Positions 16,972-26,319 of a stretch of DNA of 64,000 bases are shown here, in pieces (the first letter of the stretch is position 1; each line of letters begins with the position of its first letter). The stretch covers positions 48,965 through 112,964 of the forward strand of contig DRFJ01000054.1 in NCBI GenBank assembly GCA_011050615.1. Direction: 5' to 3'. The position numbers and the translations under genes are program-made. The notes below the pieces were generated by a model, which searched no databases, was not told where the DNA came from, and saw only the letters and a list, made by a program, of their open reading frames with translations. The DNA is from Bacteroidota bacterium. Lineage in GTDB: Bacteria; Bacteroidota; Bacteroidia; Bacteroidales; VadinHA17.

Positions 16972-17313
16972 TTAATTCCTGCGGTACCGCCTTATAATAC
17001 CGGATATTATCAGGGTCAAACCTGCCAGTATTATTGCTACAGGCCAGTATAATTTCTCATAGATCACAGGTAATTCAAAATCGATGCGGGGAAGGAAGAA
17101 ATAAGCTCCAACTGCTACCAGAATTATTCCGGCTGCAGCATTTTCAGTGAAAAAAGAAAGCACCCCGAAAAAAATTAACAGCATGGGCCAGACAAAATAT
17201 TCCCTGAAGCTGCCCAGGTTCAGAACATCAAACATGAAACCTGCCAGGAATAAGCCTGCCAGTATAAGAAAGATTCCGAAATTCCTGCCGGGATTATGGT
17301 TTTTATCTTTCAT
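16972..17313 (-). CDS. Small LiaI/LiaF-like membrane protein (DUF5668 type)
   Basis: 113 residues with four membrane segments (about 11-29, 34-50, 55-72, 88-106) and the repeated pattern GIFLILAGLFLAG and FFGVLSFF, shared with the N-terminal half of the next gene. No soluble domain. Probably a membrane partner in the LiaF-like/LytST envelope-stress unit. A -7 box (17339-17346, minus) lies 26 nt upstream of the ATG, making this the first gene of the operon. Confidence 0.75.
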   Translation of the reverse strand: MKDKNHNPGRNFGIFLILAGLFLAGFMFDVLNLGSFREYFVWPMLLIFFGVLSFFTENAAAGIILVAVGAYFFLPRIDFELPVIYEKLYWPVAIILAGLTLIISGIIRRYRRN

Positions 17314-17338
17314 GATAATTTTATTTTAGTTCGCAGAT

Positions 17339-17346
17339 CAAAAATA
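17339..17346 (-). promoter_or_regulatory. -7 box of the LiaF-like/LytST operon
   Basis: Minus strand TATTTTTG, a match to TAnnTTTG, 26 nt before the first start codon at 17313. Confidence 0.5.
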
Positions 17347-17448
17347 ACTATTAATGTCAGGGAGGACTTAATGGAAATCGGTAAATGACGGTTTTTTACC
17401 GGCAAATGGCCATGGGATACTTATTTTCCCACTTTTTTCCTTATTATC

Positions 17449-17479
17449 TTTAATAATTGAATAAGCTTTTTTATTTTTG
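17449..17479 (+). promoter_or_regulatory. Promoter of the DUF177-rpmF-plsX-fabH operon
   Basis: TATTTTTG at 17472-17479 matches the Bacteroidota -7 consensus, with TTTA at 17449-17452 nineteen bases before it, the right spacing for a weak -33 TTTG. The ATG follows at 17500. Confidence 0.5.
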
Positions 17480-17499
17480 CACACCAATTTTGGATAGTT

Positions 17500-18027
17500 A
17501 TGAGGGGTTTATACAGCATACCGTTGAGGGGACTGAAAGAGGGAAGTCATCTGTATGATTTTAAAATCGATAGCAATTTTTTTGCTGCTTTTGAAAAATC
17601 TGAGATCCACGAAGCCGTACTTGAGGCTGCCGTCACCCTGGTTAGACGTTCATCCCACATGGAGGTGAAAATTGTTATTAGCGGAACGGTCAGTTTAACC
17701 TGTGACAGGTGTCTCGACCTGTATACACAGGAAATCATCACCGACGACAGCATACTTGTGAAGTTTGGAGACCAGTGGGAGGAAGTGGATGATGAAGTGA
17801 TAATTATACCTCATGGTGAAAATGAATTTATACTGGACCAGCTTTTTTATGAATTTGCTCACCTCGGTTTGGCTCTCAGAAAGACGCACCCTGATGATGA
17901 AAACGGTAAAAGCACCTGTAATCCGGAAATGCTTGAAAAGCTCAGTCGGCACCTGGTAAGGGAACCGGGGAAAAATAATGAGCCATACCGGGAAGAGTTT
18001 AAGAAGTTAAAAAATATTAATAATTAG
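17500..18027 (+). CDS. DUF177 (YceD-like) protein
   Basis: 175 residues, soluble. The family core is visible as GTVSLTCDRCLDLYTQEI (about 62-80), then acidic strands and the DQLFYEFAHLGLALR segment (about 112-126) and CNPEM. DUF177 proteins are almost always encoded directly before rpmF, as here (13 nt), and are linked to 23S rRNA accumulation in plants and bacteria; the exact role is unsettled. Part of a four-gene ribosome/lipid synthesis operon. Confidence 0.85.
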   Translation: MRGLYSIPLRGLKEGSHLYDFKIDSNFFAAFEKSEIHEAVLEAAVTLVRRSSHMEVKIVISGTVSLTCDRCLDLYTQEIITDDSILVKFGDQWEEVDDEVIIIPHGENEFILDQLFYEFAHLGLALRKTHPDDENGKSTCNPEMLEKLSRHLVREPGKNNEPYREEFKKLKNINN

Positions 18028-18040
18028 AAATAAATAAGAG

Positions 18041-18226
18041 ATGGCACATCCTAAACGTAAAACGTCAAAAACAAGAAGGGATAAACGCAGAACTCACTAC
18101 AAAGCTACCGTACCTACACTGTCGACCTGTTCTAACTGTGGCGCGGCAGTACGGTTTCACAGGGTATGTCCCGAATGCGGGCATTACCGTGGCAAACTGG
18201 CCATAGAAAAGGAAGTGTCTGCTTAA
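18041..18226 (+). CDS. rpmF: 50S ribosomal protein L32
   Basis: 61 residues, MAHPKRKTSKTRRDKRRTHY at the start and two cysteine pairs (CSNC and CPEC) forming the zinc ribbon of the zinc-containing form of L32. The usual neighbour arrangement DUF177-rpmF-plsX-fabH is intact. Confidence 0.96.
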   Translation: MAHPKRKTSKTRRDKRRTHYKATVPTLSTCSNCGAAVRFHRVCPECGHYRGKLAIEKEVSA

Positions 18227-18239
18227 TATGTAATGCGGC

Positions 18240-19178
18240 ATGAATATAGGGCTCGATGTAATGGGCGGAGATTATGCACCCGGGGCTATCCTTGAAGGTG
18301 CATTTGATGCTTTAGGATCCCTCTTACCCGGTGAAAGGATTGTTCTTATAGGTGATGAAAAAGCCATAAGAGAGGGGGCTGACAGGGAGGGTGTTGATAT
18401 TTCCCTTTTCGACCTGGCGCCTTCCACTGAAGTTATTGAAATGGGGGAACATCCTGCACGGGCATTCTCACAGAAAAAGGATTCCAGTATTGCAGTTGGC
18501 TATCAGCTTTTGAAAAAAGGGCTTATTGATGGTTTTGCCAGCGCAGGTAATACCGGGGCCATGCTTATTGGAGCAAGCTATACCGTAAATGTTATACCAG
18601 GGGTTTTTCGCCCTGCCCTGGTAATAGCCATTCCGACTTCAACGGGAGGCAAATCGGTACTTCTTGATGTGGGTTTGAACCCCGACTGCAAGCCCGATGT
18701 CCTTCTGCAATATGCAAAACTGGGAAGCTTTTATGCCAGGTATGTACTCGAGATTGATAATCCGACCGTGGGACTTTTGAATATTGGCGAAGAAGAAACA
18801 AAGGGATCTGTTGCCGTTAGGGGCGCATATGAATTGCTCAAGGATAATCCTGCAGTTAATTTTATCGGGAACGTTGAAGCTAACGTGCTGTTTACAGGTA
18901 ATATGTCAGATGTAGTTGTGTGCGATGGTTTTGTAGGTAATATAATAATTAAACAGGGCGAGGCTTTTTACTCGATATACAGGGAAAGAAAACTGAAAGA
19001 CGAATTCTTTGAAAAACTGAATTTTGAAAATTTCGGTGGAACACCTGTGGTGGGGATAAATGCTAATGTGGTTATCGGTCATGGAATCTCACGCCGAAGG
19101 GCAGTTATGAATATGATCCTGCAAACAAGGGACGTGATAAATGCAGATCTGGCAATAAAAATCGCTGAAGAAATTTAA
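18240..19178 (+). CDS. plsX: Phosphate acyltransferase PlsX
   Basis: 312 residues. Opens [19 protein letters not shown], with DPAxAF-type segment [27 protein letters not shown] and [14 protein letters not shown]. PlsX converts acyl-ACP to acyl-phosphate for phospholipid synthesis at the inner face of the membrane. Starts 13 nt after rpmF and lies one base before fabH. Slightly shorter than the usual 330-345 residues, but both ends look complete. Confidence 0.95.
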   Translation: MNIGLDVMGGDYAPGAILEGAFDALGSLLPGERIVLIGDEKAIREGADREGVDISLFDLAPSTEVIEMGEHPARAFSQKKDSSIAVGYQLLKKGLIDGFASAGNTGAMLIGASYTVNVIPGVFRPALVIAIPTSTGGKSVLLDVGLNPDCKPDVLLQYAKLGSFYARYVLEIDNPTVGLLNIGEEETKGSVAVRGAYELLKDNPAVNFIGNVEANVLFTGNMSDVVVCDGFVGNIIIKQGEAFYSIYRERKLKDEFFEKLNFENFGGTPVVGINANVVIGHGISRRRAVMNMILQTRDVINADLAIKIAEEI

Positions 19179-19179
19179 T

Positions 19180-20181
19180 ATGGAAACACTAAGAGCCGCA
19201 ATAACCGGGGTAAACGCATGGTTCCCCGAGTACAGGTTAACAAATGATGAGCTGGCAACAATGGTTGACACCTCAGATGAGTGGATAATGCAAAGGGTGG
19301 GGATAAAGGAAAGAAGGATACTCAAGGGAAAAAACCAGGGCACCTCCGTTCTGGGTGCTGAAGCAGTGAAAGGCTTGCTGAAGAAAACAGGAACCAGGGC
19401 GGATGAGGTTGATCTGCTTATCTGTGCAACCGTAACACCTGACATGATGTTCCCGGCTACAGCCAATATTATTTCAGATAAGGTTGGGATAAAAAACGCA
19501 TTCAGCTTTGACCTGAATGCTGCATGCTCAGGCTTTCTTTTTGCACTGCAAACAGCTGCGGAATATGTAAAATCGGGACGCTACAAAAAGGTTATACTGG
19601 TAGGGGCTGATAAGATGTCCTCGATTACTGACTATACCGACAGGACTACCTGCCCGCTTTTTGGCGATGCGGCAGGGGCCATCCTCCTTGAACCCACAAC
19701 ACAAGACATGGGAATAATAGACCATCTCTTCCACACAGAGGGCTCGGGAAGGCAGTTCCTCTACCTGAAGGCCGGCGGTTCCGAAAGGCCTGCCAGCCAT
19801 GAAACAGTAGATGCCAGGGAACACTTTATATTCCAGGAGGGACAGACAGTATTCAAGTTCGCAGTGTCAAGTATGGCCGATGTTGCAGTGGAGGTGATGA
19901 AAAGAAATAAACTCGAAGCCAGAGATGTGGCATGGCTGGTACCACACCAGGCTAATCTTAGGATAATTGATGCAACCGGAAGAAGAATGGGTCTCGATCC
20001 TTCACAAATAATGATAAATATTGAGAAATTCGGTAATACAACAGCAGCAACAATACCGCTATGCCTCTGGGAATACGAGGACAGGATGAAAAGGGGAGAT
20101 AATATAATACTCGCTGCCTTCGGAGGAGGCTTTACCTGGGGAGCCTTATATTTAAAATGGGCATACGATACTAAAAAATAG
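19180..20181 (+). CDS. fabH: 3-oxoacyl-ACP synthase III
   Basis: 333 residues of a KASIII. The catalytic cysteine is Cys116 in [13 protein letters not shown], the histidine is in [12 protein letters not shown] and the asparagine in [13 protein letters not shown]. It condenses acetyl-CoA (or a branched starter) with malonyl-ACP to start fatty acid synthesis. Last gene of the operon; the following promoter at about 20212 begins the bactofilin/ATP synthase unit. Confidence 0.95.
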   Translation: METLRAAITGVNAWFPEYRLTNDELATMVDTSDEWIMQRVGIKERRILKGKNQGTSVLGAEAVKGLLKKTGTRADEVDLLICATVTPDMMFPATANIISDKVGIKNAFSFDLNAACSGFLFALQTAAEYVKSGRYKKVILVGADKMSSITDYTDRTTCPLFGDAAGAILLEPTTQDMGIIDHLFHTEGSGRQFLYLKAGGSERPASHETVDAREHFIFQEGQTVFKFAVSSMADVAVEVMKRNKLEARDVAWLVPHQANLRIIDATGRRMGLDPSQIMINIEKFGNTTAATIPLCLWEYEDRMKRGDNIILAAFGGGFTWGALYLKWAYDTKK

Positions 20182-20211
20182 TAAAATACTTAATATTGAC
20201 ACAATAGTTCT

Positions 20212-20219
20212 TAACTTTG
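20212..20219 (+). promoter_or_regulatory. -7 box before the bactofilin/ATP synthase cluster
   Basis: TAACTTTG, a match to TAnnTTTG, 35 nt before the bactofilin ATG. A TTG at 20196-20198 is too close for a standard -33 element. Confidence 0.5.
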
Positions 20220-20253
20220 AAAGTTATCTTTTTAAAAAATATTATCCAAAGTC

Positions 20254-20667
20254 ATGGCAAAGCTTAACGAAAGTGAAAATTCAAATATTAACCTTATAAG
20301 TCTCGGTACCGAAATTACGGGCGACATAAAATCAGATGGTGATATAAGGATAGATGGTATACTAATTGGTAACCTGACAACAAAAGGGAAGGTAGTCATA
20401 GGAAATACAGGGAAGGTGAAAGGTGAAGTAGTATGCAAAAACTCGGAAGTTTGCGGTGAGGTGGATGGCAAAATAAATGTCAGCCAGTTACTGACACTCA
20501 AGTTATCATCAAAGATAAACGGAGACATTATAACCGATAAACTATCTATAGAACCAGGAGCCAGGTTTACAGGTAACTGCAATATGACTGACGATAATGA
20601 GAAGGAAGGACAGGCAGGCGCAGCAAAACGGCCAATCACGAAAAAAGAAGTCGCCGGCGAAAAATGA
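20254..20667 (+). CDS. Bactofilin family cytoskeletal protein
   Basis: 137 residues. The central right-handed beta-helix of the bactofilin domain is seen in ISLGTEITGDIKSDGDIRID, GNLTTKGKVVIG and KVKGEVVCKNSEVCGEV with repeating hydrophobic/glycine turns (about 12-110); short polar tails flank it. Bactofilins polymerise without nucleotides at the membrane and position envelope enzymes. Its last 71 nt overlap the next gene in another frame, so the two are translationally linked and the bactofilin probably shares a transcript with the ATP synthase genes. Confidence 0.9.
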   Translation: MAKLNESENSNINLISLGTEITGDIKSDGDIRIDGILIGNLTTKGKVVIGNTGKVKGEVVCKNSEVCGEVDGKINVSQLLTLKLSSKINGDIITDKLSIEPGARFTGNCNMTDDNEKEGQAGAAKRPITKKEVAGEK

Positions 20668-20878
20668 TGAAAAACCTGATGATTCTCTGGCAACCTATGC
20701 ACGGTATACCGGCATGGCCTTCCAGATGATTGTAATAATAGGTCTTATGACCTTTGTTGGTGTTAAACTTGATGAGCGGAGTGCCGGGGAAAAACCAGTA
20801 TTTACCGCTATACTGTCACTGTTGGGTGTTTTTGCGGCTTTATACACTGCCCTGAAAGATTTTATCCGGAAAAAATAA
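20597..20878 (+). CDS. AtpZ/AtpI-like small membrane protein
   Basis: 93 residues; lysine-rich N-terminus, then two membrane helices (about 38-55 and 66-82) with YARYTGMAFQMIVIIGLM and the GVKLDER segment, the pattern of AtpZ/AtpI proteins that assist F-type ATP synthase c-ring assembly or ion supply. The ATG at 20597 is inside the bactofilin gene (71-nt overlap); no ATG exists between it and the first helix except inside the helix, so this start is the only reasonable one unless a rare codon is used. Precedes the atp genes. Confidence 0.8.
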   Translation: MRRKDRQAQQNGQSRKKKSPAKNDEKPDDSLATYARYTGMAFQMIVIIGLMTFVGVKLDERSAGEKPVFTAILSLLGVFAALYTALKDFIRKK

Positions 20879-20882
20879 GCTG

Positions 20883-21272
20883 ATGAAAACTGCCCGGCAG
20901 ATATTCATAAACCTTCTTCTTTTTTCCCTTTTTATATTTGCCTTGCTTGTAGCATCTACTTTTCTCTTTACCAATTACTTAAGCCTGTCTGATATCCTGC
21001 TGCCCGGCCTGGTATACCCGCTGATAACCGCACTTTCGCTTCAGGTATTCAGGATAGGAACCGCTAAAACTGCTGAAAACCAGCCATTGTTTACCATGGG
21101 TGCAGTGGGAATTAAATTTTTTCTCTCAATCCTTTTTGCACTTATATACTTCATTGTTCTTAAAAATACCGATCAGGTTTATGTCTTATTATTCTTTTTA
21201 TTATATTTGTCGTTCACAATTTATCTGCTTAGGTTTATACTTAAAACCTTGAAAACTAAATCTTTAAAATAA
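20883..21272 (+). CDS. Membrane protein of the ATP synthase cluster, unknown
   Basis: 129 residues with four membrane helices (about 10-31, 38-54, 73-91, 95-113). I do not recognise a family motif. Its place between an AtpZ-like gene (4 nt) and atpB (8 nt) is where many bacteria keep the AtpI-type assembly protein, and four helices fit that plan, so an assembly role is a reasonable inference only. Confidence 0.65.
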   Translation: MKTARQIFINLLLFSLFIFALLVASTFLFTNYLSLSDILLPGLVYPLITALSLQVFRIGTAKTAENQPLFTMGAVGIKFFLSILFALIYFIVLKNTDQVYVLLFFLLYLSFTIYLLRFILKTLKTKSLK

Positions 21273-21280
21273 GTTCAGGC

Positions 21281-22396
21281 TTGAAGGTAAAGAATATTTT
21301 TCTGATTTGTTGGCTTTTTTTCAGTCTTGCAGTTTATACTCCTGGCCTGGCTGCCATACCCCAGGATCATACTGATGAAAATTCCTCAGCCCAGGACGAA
21401 GATCTTCATAATGAGAAAGAAAATGAAGGGAAGGAATTTAATCCCAGTGACTTTGTTTTTGATCACATAGGTGATTCACATGACTGGCATATTCTGACAA
21501 CACCCGGAGGCCGCCATGTGAGTATTTACCTTCCGGTTATTGTCTACAGTAAAAAAAATGGTCTGCATGTTTTTTCATCCAGGCACCTGGCTCACGGGCA
21601 CCGGTACAGGGGCTTCATGATAATGCCTGAAGGTGAGCTTGAAGGAGAGATAGTGGAGATTGATGACGAGGGAAACATAAATGAAGAAAACCTGCCCCTT
21701 GATTTTTCCATAACAAAAAATGTGGCCGCCATGATGGTTGTGGCAATACTTCTCTTATGGCTCTTTCTGTCTCTTGCAAAATCGTACCGTAAAACGGGCA
21801 TCAGCGAACCCAAAGGCATACAGGGCTTTCTCGAACCCGTGGTTCTTTTTGTCAGGGATGACATTGCCATACCTAACCTTGGTGAGGAAAAATATGACAG
21901 GTATATGCCCTACCTTCTGACGGTATTCTTTTTTATACTCTTAAACAACCTGATGGGGCTTATCCCGGTTTTCCCCGGTGGTGCAAATGTAACAGGTAAC
22001 ATAGCTGTTACCTTTACCCTGGCTGCCTTTACCATGATTATAATTAATACTAACGGGAACAAGGAATACTGGCGGCATATCTTCAATACTCCCGGTGTAC
22101 CCTGGTGGCTGAAATTCCCGATACCCCTGATGCCCCTTGTTGAGTTAATAGGGGTAATCGCTAAGCCCTTTGCACTGATGGTCCGACTCTTTGCCAATAT
22201 AACAGCAGGGCATATCATTGTGCTGAGCCTGGTAAGCCTGATATTTATTTTTAAGTCAGTGGCCTTTGCACCGGTTTCAATAATAATGGTCCTGTTTATG
22301 GACTGTATTGAACTGCTTGTGGCATTTTTGCAGGCATACATATTTACATTGCTGTCGGCCCTGTTTATCGGGCTGGCCATAAAGGAAGAACATTAA
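21281..22396 (+). CDS. atpB: ATP synthase F0 subunit a
   Basis: 371 residues starting from a TTG codon (21281); no ATG is nearby and the TTG opens a good signal peptide (to about residue 25, PGLAA). A soluble extension of about 140 residues follows, rich in Asp/Glu/His, then the standard subunit a helices (about 155-370) with the essential arginine in [17 protein letters not shown] and [19 protein letters not shown]. Signal peptide and long outer extension are typical of Bacteroidota. Works with the c-ring to carry protons. Confidence 0.95.
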   Translation: MKVKNIFLICWLFFSLAVYTPGLAAIPQDHTDENSSAQDEDLHNEKENEGKEFNPSDFVFDHIGDSHDWHILTTPGGRHVSIYLPVIVYSKKNGLHVFSSRHLAHGHRYRGFMIMPEGELEGEIVEIDDEGNINEENLPLDFSITKNVAAMMVVAILLLWLFLSLAKSYRKTGISEPKGIQGFLEPVVLFVRDDIAIPNLGEEKYDRYMPYLLTVFFFILLNNLMGLIPVFPGGANVTGNIAVTFTLAAFTMIIINTNGNKEYWRHIFNTPGVPWWLKFPIPLMPLVELIGVIAKPFALMVRLFANITAGHIIVLSLVSLIFIFKSVAFAPVSIIMVLFMDCIELLVAFLQAYIFTLLSALFIGLAIKEEH

Positions 22397-22427
22397 ACCA
22401 AATATTGTCAAACTAAAATTAGAAATT

Positions 22428-22634
22428 ATGACAGGTACTTTAGCAGCAGTAGGAGCAGCAATAGCGGTAATAGGTGCCGGGCTGGGTATCGGACGCATTG
22501 GAGGTCAGGCAATGGAAGCAATAGCACGCCAGCCTGAAGCAGCTTCCAAGATCCAGATGGCAATGATTATTTCTGCAGCGCTGATAGAAGGAGTAGCCCT
22601 TTTTGCAGTAGTTGTAGCTCTTATTGCAGATTAA
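22428..22634 (+). CDS. atpE: ATP synthase F0 subunit c
   Basis: 68 residues, two helices joined by ARQPEA. The ion-binding glutamate is Glu54 in [16 protein letters not shown]. The glutamine and the Glu-Ser/Thr pair that mark sodium-binding rings are absent (Arg23 and Gly55 here), so proton coupling is expected. A strong intrinsic terminator starts 8 nt after its stop. Confidence 0.97.
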   Translation: MTGTLAAVGAAIAVIGAGLGIGRIGGQAMEAIARQPEAASKIQMAMIISAALIEGVALFAVVVALIAD

Positions 22635-22641
22635 GACTAAT

Positions 22642-22678
22642 GGCAGCCTGTGACGATTGGTCACAGGGCTGCCTTTTT
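22642..22678 (+). terminator. Intrinsic terminator between atpE and atpF
   Basis: Arms GGCAGCC-TGTGAC (22642-22654) and GTCACA-G-GGCTGCC (22660-22673) pair over 13 bp with one bulged G and a 5-nt loop, followed by TTTTT. This is a textbook Rho-independent terminator in the middle of the operon, 8 nt past the atpE stop and 21 nt before the atpF start. It may attenuate transcription or stabilise an atpE-ending mRNA so that more subunit c is made. Confidence 0.85.
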
Positions 22679-22698
22679 ATCAGAAAAACAGGATAACC

Positions 22699-23214
22699 AT
22701 GATATTAGCCAGTAACAGTCTTACAACACCCGAGCTGGGAACCATAGTATGGACAACTTTGATTTTCCTGATGCTCCTGGTGATTTTGAGAGCATTTGCA
22801 TGGAAACCCATAATGCAGGCTATCAAAGCAAGGGAAGAAAGCATAAAGGGATCACTTGAATCGGCCGAGGAGGCACGACGGGAAATGGAACGCCTGAAAG
22901 CAGACAACGAGGCCATAATGGCGGAAGCGCGCAGTGAAAGGGATGAGCTCATGAAAGAAGCACGCGACGCTAGAGATAAAATGATTGCCGAAGCAAAAAA
23001 ACAGGCAAAAACGGAAGCCGATAAAATGATTCAAAAAGCCCGCACCGGGATAGAAAGGGAAAAAACTATGGCTATTAATGATATAAGAAACCAGATTGCC
23101 AGCCTTTCGGTGGAAATAGCCGAAAAAATACTTAATGAAAAACTGAAGGAAGGCAATGAGCAAAATAAGCTTATAGCAAAATTGCTCGATGATATGGACC
23201 TTAAAGAAAATTAG
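22699..23214 (+). CDS. atpF: ATP synthase F0 subunit b
   Basis: 171 residues from the ATG at 22699 (an in-frame TTG at 22657 lies inside the terminator stem and is unlikely). One N-terminal membrane helix (about 14-32, TLIFLMLLVILRAFAWKPI) and a long charged alpha-helical coiled coil with many Glu, Lys and Arg, the dimeric stator stalk. 12 nt before atpH. Confidence 0.95.
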   Translation: MILASNSLTTPELGTIVWTTLIFLMLLVILRAFAWKPIMQAIKAREESIKGSLESAEEARREMERLKADNEAIMAEARSERDELMKEARDARDKMIAEAKKQAKTEADKMIQKARTGIEREKTMAINDIRNQIASLSVEIAEKILNEKLKEGNEQNKLIAKLLDDMDLKEN

Positions 23215-23225
23215 AACACGGGCCG

Positions 23226-23762
23226 ATGAATGAAAGCAAGATAGCAGTAAGATATTCAAAGGCACTCTTTCTGTCAGCAAAGGAGCAGGGACTGGTTAAA
23301 GAGGTCAGGGAGGATATGCTTTTTGTCCTTGAACTTTCAGGAATGCAGGATTTCAGGGAGCTTATCGAAAGTCCTGTTATACCCGATTCAAGGAAAAGAC
23401 AGATCATGACAGCCCTGTTCAAAGAAAATATAAGTGATATAAGCTTTGGCCTTGTTACTCTTACCGTAAATAACAACAGGGAAGCCTTCCTGCCCGGTAT
23501 TGCAAGATGCTATATTGATATGGCCGACAAGTACGAAGGGATAACGAAAGTAACACTCAGAACACCTGTGGCCATTAGCAGGGATAACAGGGATACTGTT
23601 ATAGATATAGTTGAAAAGGACCTTGATACGAAAGCCGACCTGAAAGAAATAGTGGATGAGGAGCTTGCGGGTGGCTATATACTTAAGATTGAGGATCTCT
23701 ATGTTGATGCAAGCTTGAAATCTCAACTTAGAAAAATACGTAAACAACTGATTAAGGAATAG
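23226..23762 (+). CDS. atpH: ATP synthase F1 subunit delta
   Basis: 178 residues: KIAVRYSKALFLSAKEQG at the start and ELAGGYILKIEDLYVDASLK near the end, the OSCP/delta family ends. It joins the stator stalk to the top of F1. In the usual order between atpF and atpA. Confidence 0.95.
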   Translation: MNESKIAVRYSKALFLSAKEQGLVKEVREDMLFVLELSGMQDFRELIESPVIPDSRKRQIMTALFKENISDISFGLVTLTVNNNREAFLPGIARCYIDMADKYEGITKVTLRTPVAISRDNRDTVIDIVEKDLDTKADLKEIVDEELAGGYILKIEDLYVDASLKSQLRKIRKQLIKE

Positions 23763-23803
23763 ATAACAGCGAACAAAACCGCAAAAATATTATATAATAA
23801 GTT

Positions 23804-25405
23804 ATGGCAAGTATAAAACCAGCAGAGGTATCAAAAATACTGAAACAACAACTTGAAGGAATACAGACGGGGGCTGCTCTTGATGAGGTAGGTACCGTAC
23901 TGGAGGTTGGTGATGGCATTGCCAGATTGTACGGGCTTTCCAATGTTCAGGCAAATGAGCTCATCGAGTTTGAAAATGGTGTGAAGGCAATTGTACTGAA
24001 CCTGGAGGAAGATAATGTCGGAGCCGTGCTTCTGGGTTCTTCTGAAGGAATAACAGAGGGAGATATAGCAAAGCGAACCAGGCGTATTGCTTCAATAATG
24101 GCCGGTGAAGGTCTGCTCGGAAGGGTTATAACGCCAACGGGGCTGCCTATTGACGGTAAGGGCCCCATAGAAGGGAAGTTATATGAAATGCCCTTTGAGC
24201 GTAAAGCCCCGGGGGTAATATTTCGCCAGCCGGTTAAACAACCACTGCAAACAGGCCTTAAGGCAATTGATGCAATGATACCTATCGGTCGCGGGCAAAG
24301 GGAGCTTATTATAGGTGACCGCCAGACAGGTAAGACAGCTATTGCAGTAGATACAATAATTAACCAGAAAAGTAATTATGACAAGGGAGAACCGGTTTAT
24401 TGCATTTATGTGTCAATAGGCCAGAAAGGTTCAACTGTTGCAAATATGGCAGCGGTGCTTGAGGAACACGGAGCAATGGATTACACTGTTATCATCTGCG
24501 CTACAGCAGCCGATCCCGCTGCATCACAGTTCTATGCTCCTTTTGCGGGAGCAGCCGTGGGGGAATTTTTCAGGGATACCGGAAGAGATGCACTTATTAT
24601 TTATGATGACCTGTCAAAGCAGGCGGTCTCTTACCGTGAAGTCTCATTGCTGTTGCGCCGGCCCCCGGGAAGGGAAGCCTATCCGGGTGATGTGTTTTAT
24701 CTCCACTCCCGCCTCCTTGAAAGGGCAGCCAAGATAATTGAATCAGACGAGGTGGCAGTTAAGATGAACGATATCCCTGAATCACTGGAGGGAATGATAA
24801 AAGGCGGAGGATCACTCACTGCCCTGCCTATCATTGAAACACAGGCAGGTGACGTGTCTGCCTATATACCCACAAACGTGATATCTATTACCGACGGCCA
24901 GATCTTCCTTGAAGGTGACCTTTTTAACGCGGGAGTAAAACCTGCAATTAACGTTGGAATATCAGTGTCGCGTGTCGGAGGGAATGCACAGATCAAGTCA
25001 ATGAAAAAAATTGCCGGAACGCTTAAGGTGGACCAGGCACAATACAGGGAGATGGAAGCTTTTGCTAAATTTGGGTCTGACCTCGATGCATCGACACAGG
25101 CAATGATAGATAAGGGAGCAAAAAATGTGGAAATCCTGAAACAAAAGCAGTACGAACCCATGAAGGTGGGAAACCAGGTGGCTATCATATATTGTGGCAC
25201 GAAAGGACTGCTAAAAAATGTCCCCGTGGATAAGGTGAAGCAGTTCGAAAAAGAATACCTCGAATTCCTCGAACTGAAACATGAAGACATACTTGACAAA
25301 CTGGGTGAGGGAACTATAAATGATGAAATAAGCGCAGTCCTTGAAAAAGTAGCCGCTGAAATAAGCAGGAAATTTGAAGAAAAGGAAACTAAGGCGAGGA
25401 AATAA
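23804..25405 (+). CDS. atpA: ATP synthase F1 subunit alpha
   Basis: 533 residues. P-loop GDRQTGKT at 171-178, [12 protein letters not shown] and the catalytic-site arginine region in [19 protein letters not shown]-terminal [11 protein letters not shown] binds delta. Non-catalytic nucleotide-binding subunit of the F1 hexamer. Six bases before atpG. Confidence 0.97.
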   Translation: MASIKPAEVSKILKQQLEGIQTGAALDEVGTVLEVGDGIARLYGLSNVQANELIEFENGVKAIVLNLEEDNVGAVLLGSSEGITEGDIAKRTRRIASIMAGEGLLGRVITPTGLPIDGKGPIEGKLYEMPFERKAPGVIFRQPVKQPLQTGLKAIDAMIPIGRGQRELIIGDRQTGKTAIAVDTIINQKSNYDKGEPVYCIYVSIGQKGSTVANMAAVLEEHGAMDYTVIICATAADPAASQFYAPFAGAAVGEFFRDTGRDALIIYDDLSKQAVSYREVSLLLRRPPGREAYPGDVFYLHSRLLERAAKIIESDEVAVKMNDIPESLEGMIKGGGSLTALPIIETQAGDVSAYIPTNVISITDGQIFLEGDLFNAGVKPAINVGISVSRVGGNAQIKSMKKIAGTLKVDQAQYREMEAFAKFGSDLDASTQAMIDKGAKNVEILKQKQYEPMKVGNQVAIIYCGTKGLLKNVPVDKVKQFEKEYLEFLELKHEDILDKLGEGTINDEISAVLEKVAAEISRKFEEKETKARK

Positions 25406-25411
25406 TAATAT

Positions 25412-26293
25412 ATGGCCAGCTTAAAGGAAATACGAAGAAGGATAACTTCTGTCAGGTCTACCAGTCAGATCACTTCAGCAATGAAGATGGTTGCTGCAGC
25501 ACGGCTGCGTAAGGCACAGGATAAGATAGTAAGGCTCAGGCCCTACGCATCCAAATTACATGAACTGCTTATCGGGATAAACAACAGGATTGAAGAATCA
25601 GAAAATGACCAGATGTATGGCCGCAAATCAGATAACAGTAAGGTCTTGCTTATAGTGGTAACTTCAAACAGGGGACTTTGCGGATCATTCAATGCCAGCG
25701 TCATAAAAAAAGCCCTTGGAATAATAGAGGAGAAGTACAGTGAGCAGTATCAGAAGAATAATCTGTGGATTATGACAATCGGTAAAAAAGCATGGGAATT
25801 TTTCAGAAAAAGGAGTTACCAGATATACAGGGATAGCAGTGAACTCTTTGATGATCTCACCTTCCAGAACAGTGCAGACCTGGCAGCCACGGTGATGGAG
25901 GCTTTTCTTAATAAGGAATTTGACAGGGTTGAATTTATCTATAACAGGTTCAGGAATGCTGCCGTACAGGACCTTAGCTATGAAACCTTCCTCCCTGTTG
26001 AGTCAGAGGGGAAAAGCGATGAAGTATATGAAGGTGAATATATCTTTGAACCATCGAAGGCAGAAATAGTAAATGAGTTAATTCCAAAAACACTTAAGAT
26101 ACAATTTTACAGGACAGTACTGGACTCTTACGTAGCTGAACATGGTGCAAGGATGACAGCTATGCATAAAGCTACCGATAATGCCAAAGAGCTGATCAGA
26201 GATCTTAATCTCGAGTACAACAAGGCCAGGCAGGCAAGCATCACTAACCAGATACTCGAGGTGGTTAACGGTGCGGAAGCACTCAGCGGCTAA
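25412..26293 (+). CDS. atpG: ATP synthase F1 subunit gamma
   Basis: 293 residues with the two coiled-coil ends of the rotor shaft: MASLKEIRRRITSVRSTSQI at the start with KMVAAARLRKAQ, and HGARMTAMHKATDNAKELI and ARQASITNQILEVV at the end. The Rossmann-like middle has SNRGLCGSFNAS. Standard length. Confidence 0.96.
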   Translation: MASLKEIRRRITSVRSTSQITSAMKMVAAARLRKAQDKIVRLRPYASKLHELLIGINNRIEESENDQMYGRKSDNSKVLLIVVTSNRGLCGSFNASVIKKALGIIEEKYSEQYQKNNLWIMTIGKKAWEFFRKRSYQIYRDSSELFDDLTFQNSADLAATVMEAFLNKEFDRVEFIYNRFRNAAVQDLSYETFLPVESEGKSDEVYEGEYIFEPSKAEIVNELIPKTLKIQFYRTVLDSYVAEHGARMTAMHKATDNAKELIRDLNLEYNKARQASITNQILEVVNGAEALSG

Positions 26294-26319
26294 GAGGGCC
26301 ATCCCTGATTACAAACAAT

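Noticed and set aside
16972..17313. The two LiaF-like genes as one split gene
   Set aside because: Each has its own start and sensible length, and a 128-nt non-coding spacer separates them.
20254..20878. Bactofilin-AtpZ overlap as a sequencing frameshift joining two genes
   Set aside because: Both proteins look complete on their own, with the bactofilin ending after its polar tail and AtpZ starting with a normal basic tail.
22428..22634. Sodium-coupled c-ring
   Set aside because: The helix-1 glutamine and the Ser/Thr after the ion-binding glutamate are not present; the residues are Arg23 and Gly55.
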